Assembly: GCA_021784615.1 (NCBI GenBank)
Contig: JAJYHU010000227.1
Coordinates: 6,807-13,460, forward strand
DNA: 6,654 bases
Origin: Acidobacteriota bacterium
GTDB lineage: Bacteria; Acidobacteriota; Terriglobia; UBA7540
Reading direction: 5' to 3'
Shown here: positions 6,077 through 6,654 of the stretch, one piece after another
How the letters are laid out: each line of letters starts with the position of its first letter
Position numbering within the stretch: position 1 is the first letter of the stretch
Made by a program: the position numbers and the translations under genes
The notes under the pieces: generated by a model
What the model saw: only the letters and a program-made list of their open reading frames with translations
What the model was told of the DNA's origin: nothing
The model's database searches: none

Positions 6077-6654
6077 TTAACCCAGGAGACGCAAAAACTC
6101 CTGTGCGCGGGCCCCAATGTCCTCCGCAGCCAGCAAATCGTGGATCACGGCAACAGAGTCCGCCCCGGCCTCGATCACCGCCCGGGCATTGGCAAGAGTG
6201 ATCCCGCCAATCGCCACCAACGGTTTGCACGTCAGGCGGCGTGCCTGGCGCAATCCATCCAGTCCCACCACTGGATCTGGCCGGTCTTTGCTGCTCGTAG
6301 CAAAGATCGGTCCAAATGCAACGTAATTGGCCGAGGAAGATTCCGCCTCATCCATTTGCGGCAGCGTGTGCGTGGAAACCCCCACCCACTGACGGGGGCG
6401 CAGAACTTGGCGCGCCGGTTCCACGGGTAAGTCCTCCTGGCCCAAATGAACGCCGCTCGCTCCCGACACCCGAGCGATGTCAGCCCGGTCATTGATAATA
6501 AAGACGCTATCCGCTCGCTTCGCCTGCCGGGCGATCTCGCCGCAGGCATCCGACCTTGCGTGGCAGTGGGGCGACTTCCTCCGCCGCATGCAGGGCGGGG
6601 GGTTGGCCACCCGGCGCGGCGGGGTGGTCCTGACGGCTGCCCGGCGGCCCCTGG
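6077..6654 (-). CDS. thiE: Thiamine-phosphate synthase, 5' part missing or corrupted at window edge
   Basis: ThiE joins hydroxymethylpyrimidine diphosphate with thiazole phosphate to make thiamine phosphate, a cytosolic TIM-barrel reaction. The C-terminal ~165 residues are clear. Numbered from the GTG at 6610: FIINDRADIA (37-46), GVHLGQEDLP (53-62), VGVSTHT (76-82), YVAFGPIFATSSK (96-108), PVVGLDG (113-119), VAIGGIT (132-138) and AGADSVAVI (148-156). The metal/substrate residues expected in these motifs (N40, D41, the E-D of GQED, S79, T105, K108) are present. A possible R-x-K pyrophosphate motif (R10-R11-K12) stands 30 residues before N40, the spacing I recall for E. coli ThiE. Ahead of it the frame is open to the edge (first full codon at 6652) but gives an Arg/Pro-rich string without the usual LYxITDR strand or hydrophobic helix. 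The GTG at 6610 would make a 177-residue protein, short against about 210-220, so the true start probably lies beyond the window or a frameshift is present. The gene ends 29 bp before permease 1. Confidence 0.87.
   Translation of the reverse strand, partial: RGRRAAVRTTPPRRVANPPPCMRRRKSPHCHARSDACGEIARQAKRADSVFIINDRADIARVSGASGVHLGQEDLPVEPARQVLRPRQWVGVSTHTLPQMDEAESSSANYVAFGPIFATSSKDRPDPVVGLDGLRQARRLTCKPLVAIGGITLANARAVIEAGADSVAVIHDLLAAEDIGARAQEFLRLLG

Noticed and set aside
1..6654. Search for tRNA/rRNA, CRISPR repeats, insertion-sequence ends, transposases, att sites, toxin-antitoxin or phage-defence genes
   Set aside because: Nothing matching was seen; the strand is almost fully occupied by five housekeeping, transport or signalling genes.

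Overview
The window holds five genes, all on the minus strand, in the order (reading 5'->3' on that strand, from the right edge to the left) thiE (5' end cut by the window edge) - APC permease 1 - APC permease 2 - membrane-bound PP2C/SpoIIE phosphatase - two-helix K+ channel with an NAD-binding RCK domain (3' end cut by the window edge). Coding density is high; the longest unassigned gaps are 109 and 139 bp. No RNA gene, mobile element, CRISPR array or integration site was found. The base composition (moderately GC-rich, long antisense ORFs), non-ATG starts and gene style suggest a Gram-negative soil or environmental bacterium. The HAMP-SpoIIE phosphatase and the ThiE sequence remind me of Acidobacteriota, but that is an impression from memory, not a demonstrated assignment.

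Right part (6654 to 3095): a thiamine-phosphate synthase gene is followed after 29 bp by an amino acid permease of the LAT-like branch of the APC superfamily. This overlaps by 8 nt a second permease of the CAT-like branch. The Shine-Dalgarno of the second permease lies in the last codons of the first, so the two are probably translated in a coupled way. These three genes look like one transcription unit. The first ~80 bases at the right edge are about 80% GC and do not encode a recognisable ThiE N-terminus.

Middle part (2985 to 904): a 693-residue phosphatase with two N-terminal membrane helices, a third helix, a ~250-residue probably extracytoplasmic region, a fourth helix, HAMP, a coiled-coil linker and a complete PP2C/SpoIIE catalytic domain. 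It is probably the output end of a partner-switching stress or signalling pathway, but no anti-sigma kinase or STAS antagonist lies in the window.

Left part (764 to 1): a K+ channel/TrkA-N protein with an unusual selectivity filter (TIGAG where TVGYG is canonical), probably starting at TTG behind a good Shine-Dalgarno. A short perfect inverted repeat and a 14-codon mini-ORF lie just upstream.

I found no convincing previously undescribed system. The observations most worth a second look are the channel's filter, the large sensor region of the phosphatase, and the coupled pair of permeases from two different subfamilies.
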